A stretch of DNA of 5,733 nt from Candidatus Falkowiibacteriota bacterium. GTDB taxonomy: Bacteria > Patescibacteriota > Patescibacteriia > Patescibacteriales > GWE2-39-37. Positions 4,731 to 5,733 of the stretch are shown here, one piece after another. Position 1 is the stretch's first letter. Each line of letters opens with the position of its first letter. Under the pieces are notes generated by a model that saw only the letters and a list, made by a program, of their open reading frames with translations, was not told the DNA's origin and searched no databases. The DNA lies in the NCBI GenBank assembly GCA_013335665.1, contig JAAXVE010000018.1:1-5733 (forward strand), written 5' to 3'. The position numbers were made by a program, and so were the translations under genes.

Positions 4731-4973
4731 TTCGTACACCGCCTCGTAGACTTGGCGGTAGAGTGGGTGGTGGGGGTTTTGGAGGATTGGTTGGATGGTT
4801 TTGATGAATTTGAGATCTGCTTCGATCTCTATACGGTTGTTGGTGGGTGTTATTTCTTGGTGGATGGTTGGCTCGGCAGCGGAAGCCGAGCGTTGGAAGT
4901 GGTTGGCGGTAAAAAAGCAGAAGAAAATGGCGGCGATGGTGATGATGGTGATGAGGATGTTTTTTGAGTTCAT
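4716..4973 (-). CDS. Small membrane-anchored or secreted protein (85 aa)
   Basis: A complete 85-residue protein that starts MNSKN, followed by a hydrophobic helix at residues 6-22 and then NHFQRSASAAEP. This fits a Sec signal peptide with possible cleavage near SASAA (residues 29-33), or an uncleaved N-terminal anchor with the tail outside the membrane. There is no lipobox around Cys19. The exported tail is polar and partly helical, with ADLKFIKTIQPILQNPHHPLYRQVYEAVYEK at 52-82. The start is supported by AAGGGGG 7 nt upstream and by a promoter at 5012-5040. I do not recognise the family. It is transcribed towards the repeat-protein gene, but a terminator and a separate promoter lie between them, so they are probably independent units. 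Confidence 0.82.
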   Translation of the reverse strand: MNSKNILITIITIAAIFFCFFTANHFQRSASAAEPTIHQEITPTNNRIEIEADLKFIKTIQPILQNPHHPLYRQVYEAVYEKPPK

Positions 4974-5011
4974 TGTGAACCCCCTTTATTAATGATCATG
5001 CTAAACACTAT

Positions 5012-5040
5012 ATTTAAGCATATTTATCAATAAATGTCAA
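5012..5040 (-). promoter_or_regulatory. Promoter of small exported-protein gene
   Basis: On the minus strand a perfect TTGACA (complement of 5035-5040) is followed after 17 nt by TTAAAT (complement of 5012-5017). The -35 box is strong; the -10 box matches 4 of 6 positions. Confidence 0.6.
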
Positions 5041-5078
5041 GTATTTTGAGTTCAAATTAATAATTCCTTAATAAAATG

Positions 5079-5106
5079 TTGCAAATATTAGCCAAAGTGG
5101 TATTAT
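5079..5106 (+). promoter_or_regulatory. Candidate promoter of DUF5671-like gene
   Basis: TTGCAA (5079-5084) and TATTAT (5101-5106) are 16 nt apart, giving a very short leader before the ATG at 5125. It is divergent from the promoter at 5012-5040. The intergenic stretch is strongly AT-rich and holds nothing else I can identify. Confidence 0.5.
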
Positions 5107-5124
5107 TTTAGTAAGAAGTTATTA

Positions 5125-5733
5125 ATGGTCAGCGAGTTGTTATCATTATATCATCTCGCGCCAATTATCCAAAACTATATGGAACAGCCAAACATGGCTC
5201 ATGACGCCAACAATGCGGCTAAATTCGCCTTCTTTTACCTACTGTCTCTTGTTGCCTTAATCTTCTTGACCACCTCTGTCGGAATGATTATCTTTCAGTT
5301 GATCAATAAGTATGTGGTCGATCCGACGCAGGCCAGCGAGATCTTTACCCAGGATGCGCTTAAGTTTGCTTTGTCGGCCTTGATCATCTCTTCGCCGATC
5401 TATTTTGTCACTATGGGTCAGATTAATAAGAATCTACGATCCGGAGCCTTGCCAGCACAGTCAGGTGTTCGTCGCTGGCTGACTTATTTTATTCTTCTGA
5501 TTGCCTCGGTTGTGATGATCGGCTGGCTGATCGGCACCCTGAACACCTTCCTGAACGGCGACATGACATTGCGATTTTCGCTCAAGGCCTTGACCTCGAT
5601 TTTGATCGCTGGTGCAGTTTTTAGTTTCTACATCTATGACATCAAGAGGGAGAAATTGGTGGGTGCAACCGATAAGTACGTTACCTGGTATTTTTATGGG
5701 GCGCTTACTATTGCAATAATCTCTTTGGTCGCC
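5125..5733 (+). CDS. DUF5671-like multi-pass membrane protein (3' end beyond window)
   Basis: The frame is open from the ATG at 5125 to the right edge, 203 codons with no stop. A 30-residue soluble N-terminus (MVSELLSLYHLAPIIQNYME...) is followed by predicted membrane helices at about residues 33-60, 79-97, 117-142, 150-171 and 186-203, the last cut by the window. The opening helix, AAKFAFFYLLSLVALIFL with VGMIIFQLINKY, and the loop MGQINKNLR (97-105) match my recollection of the DUF5671 family, which is frequent in Patescibacteria and has no known function. Positive residues cluster in the loops NKNLR, VRRW and DIKREK, giving the orientation of the helices. A weak AAGAAG precedes the start. 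Further DUF5671 units may follow beyond the window. Confidence 0.85.
   Translation, partial: MVSELLSLYHLAPIIQNYMEQPNMAHDANNAAKFAFFYLLSLVALIFLTTSVGMIIFQLINKYVVDPTQASEIFTQDALKFALSALIISSPIYFVTMGQINKNLRSGALPAQSGVRRWLTYFILLIASVVMIGWLIGTLNTFLNGDMTLRFSLKALTSILIAGAVFSFYIYDIKREKLVGATDKYVTWYFYGALTIAIISLVA

Noticed and set aside
4752..4992. Plus-strand Gly/Val/Asp-rich ORFs opposite the small exported protein
   Set aside because: Low-complexity antisense translations; the minus-strand frame has a signal-like N-terminus, Shine-Dalgarno site, promoter and terminator.

Overview
The window looks like a chromosomal segment from an uncultivated bacterium, most plausibly of the Candidate Phyla Radiation (Patescibacteria). 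This is inference from gene content: a bacterial-type aspartyl-tRNA synthetase, a DUF5671-type membrane protein, a 96-residue GIY-YIG protein next to 'ATTCCCGCGCAGGCGGGAAT' palindromes, and orphan small proteins with little similarity to well-known families. No rRNA, tRNA or taxonomic marker settles it.

Layout. (1) Positions 1-479, minus strand: the first 159 codons of an unrecognised protein that runs off the left edge. (2) Positions 480-1119: two divergent T-box leaders back to back. One reads leftward into the unknown gene and the other reads rightward. Each has a UGGNACC T-box bulge, an antiterminator and a mutually exclusive intrinsic terminator. Their sigma70-like promoters have -35 boxes only 3 bp apart, and together these form a small palindrome. 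(3) Positions 1128-1491: a compact cassette with a perfect 25-bp inverted repeat at each end, enclosing one GIY-YIG nuclease gene. It sits directly behind the rightward T-box terminator. (4) Positions 1490-1557: two copies of a 34-bp direct repeat. The second carries a TATAAT box just before a nucleoside 2-deoxyribosyltransferase-like gene (1554-1970). (5) Positions 1994-2137: a 144-bp near-palindrome (67-nt arms, 10-nt loop) resembling a MITE or REPIN. (6) Positions 2189-4003: full-length aspS, followed by a strong terminator. (7) Positions 4069-4973, minus strand: a protein made of about 15 seven-residue repeats and a small membrane-anchored or secreted protein, each with its own promoter. 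(8) Positions 5125-5733, plus strand: the start of a multi-pass DUF5671-like membrane protein that runs off the right edge.

How it may work together (inference): the rightward T-box could once have controlled, or may still control by read-through, everything up to the terminator after aspS. No strong intrinsic terminator lies between 1119 and 4011, and GAC (Asp) is one of two readable specifier candidates. In that view the nuclease cassette and the 144-bp palindrome are later insertions into an amino-acid-responsive operon. The leftward T-box implies that the unknown gene at the left edge responds to an uncharged tRNA and so has a link to amino-acid supply.
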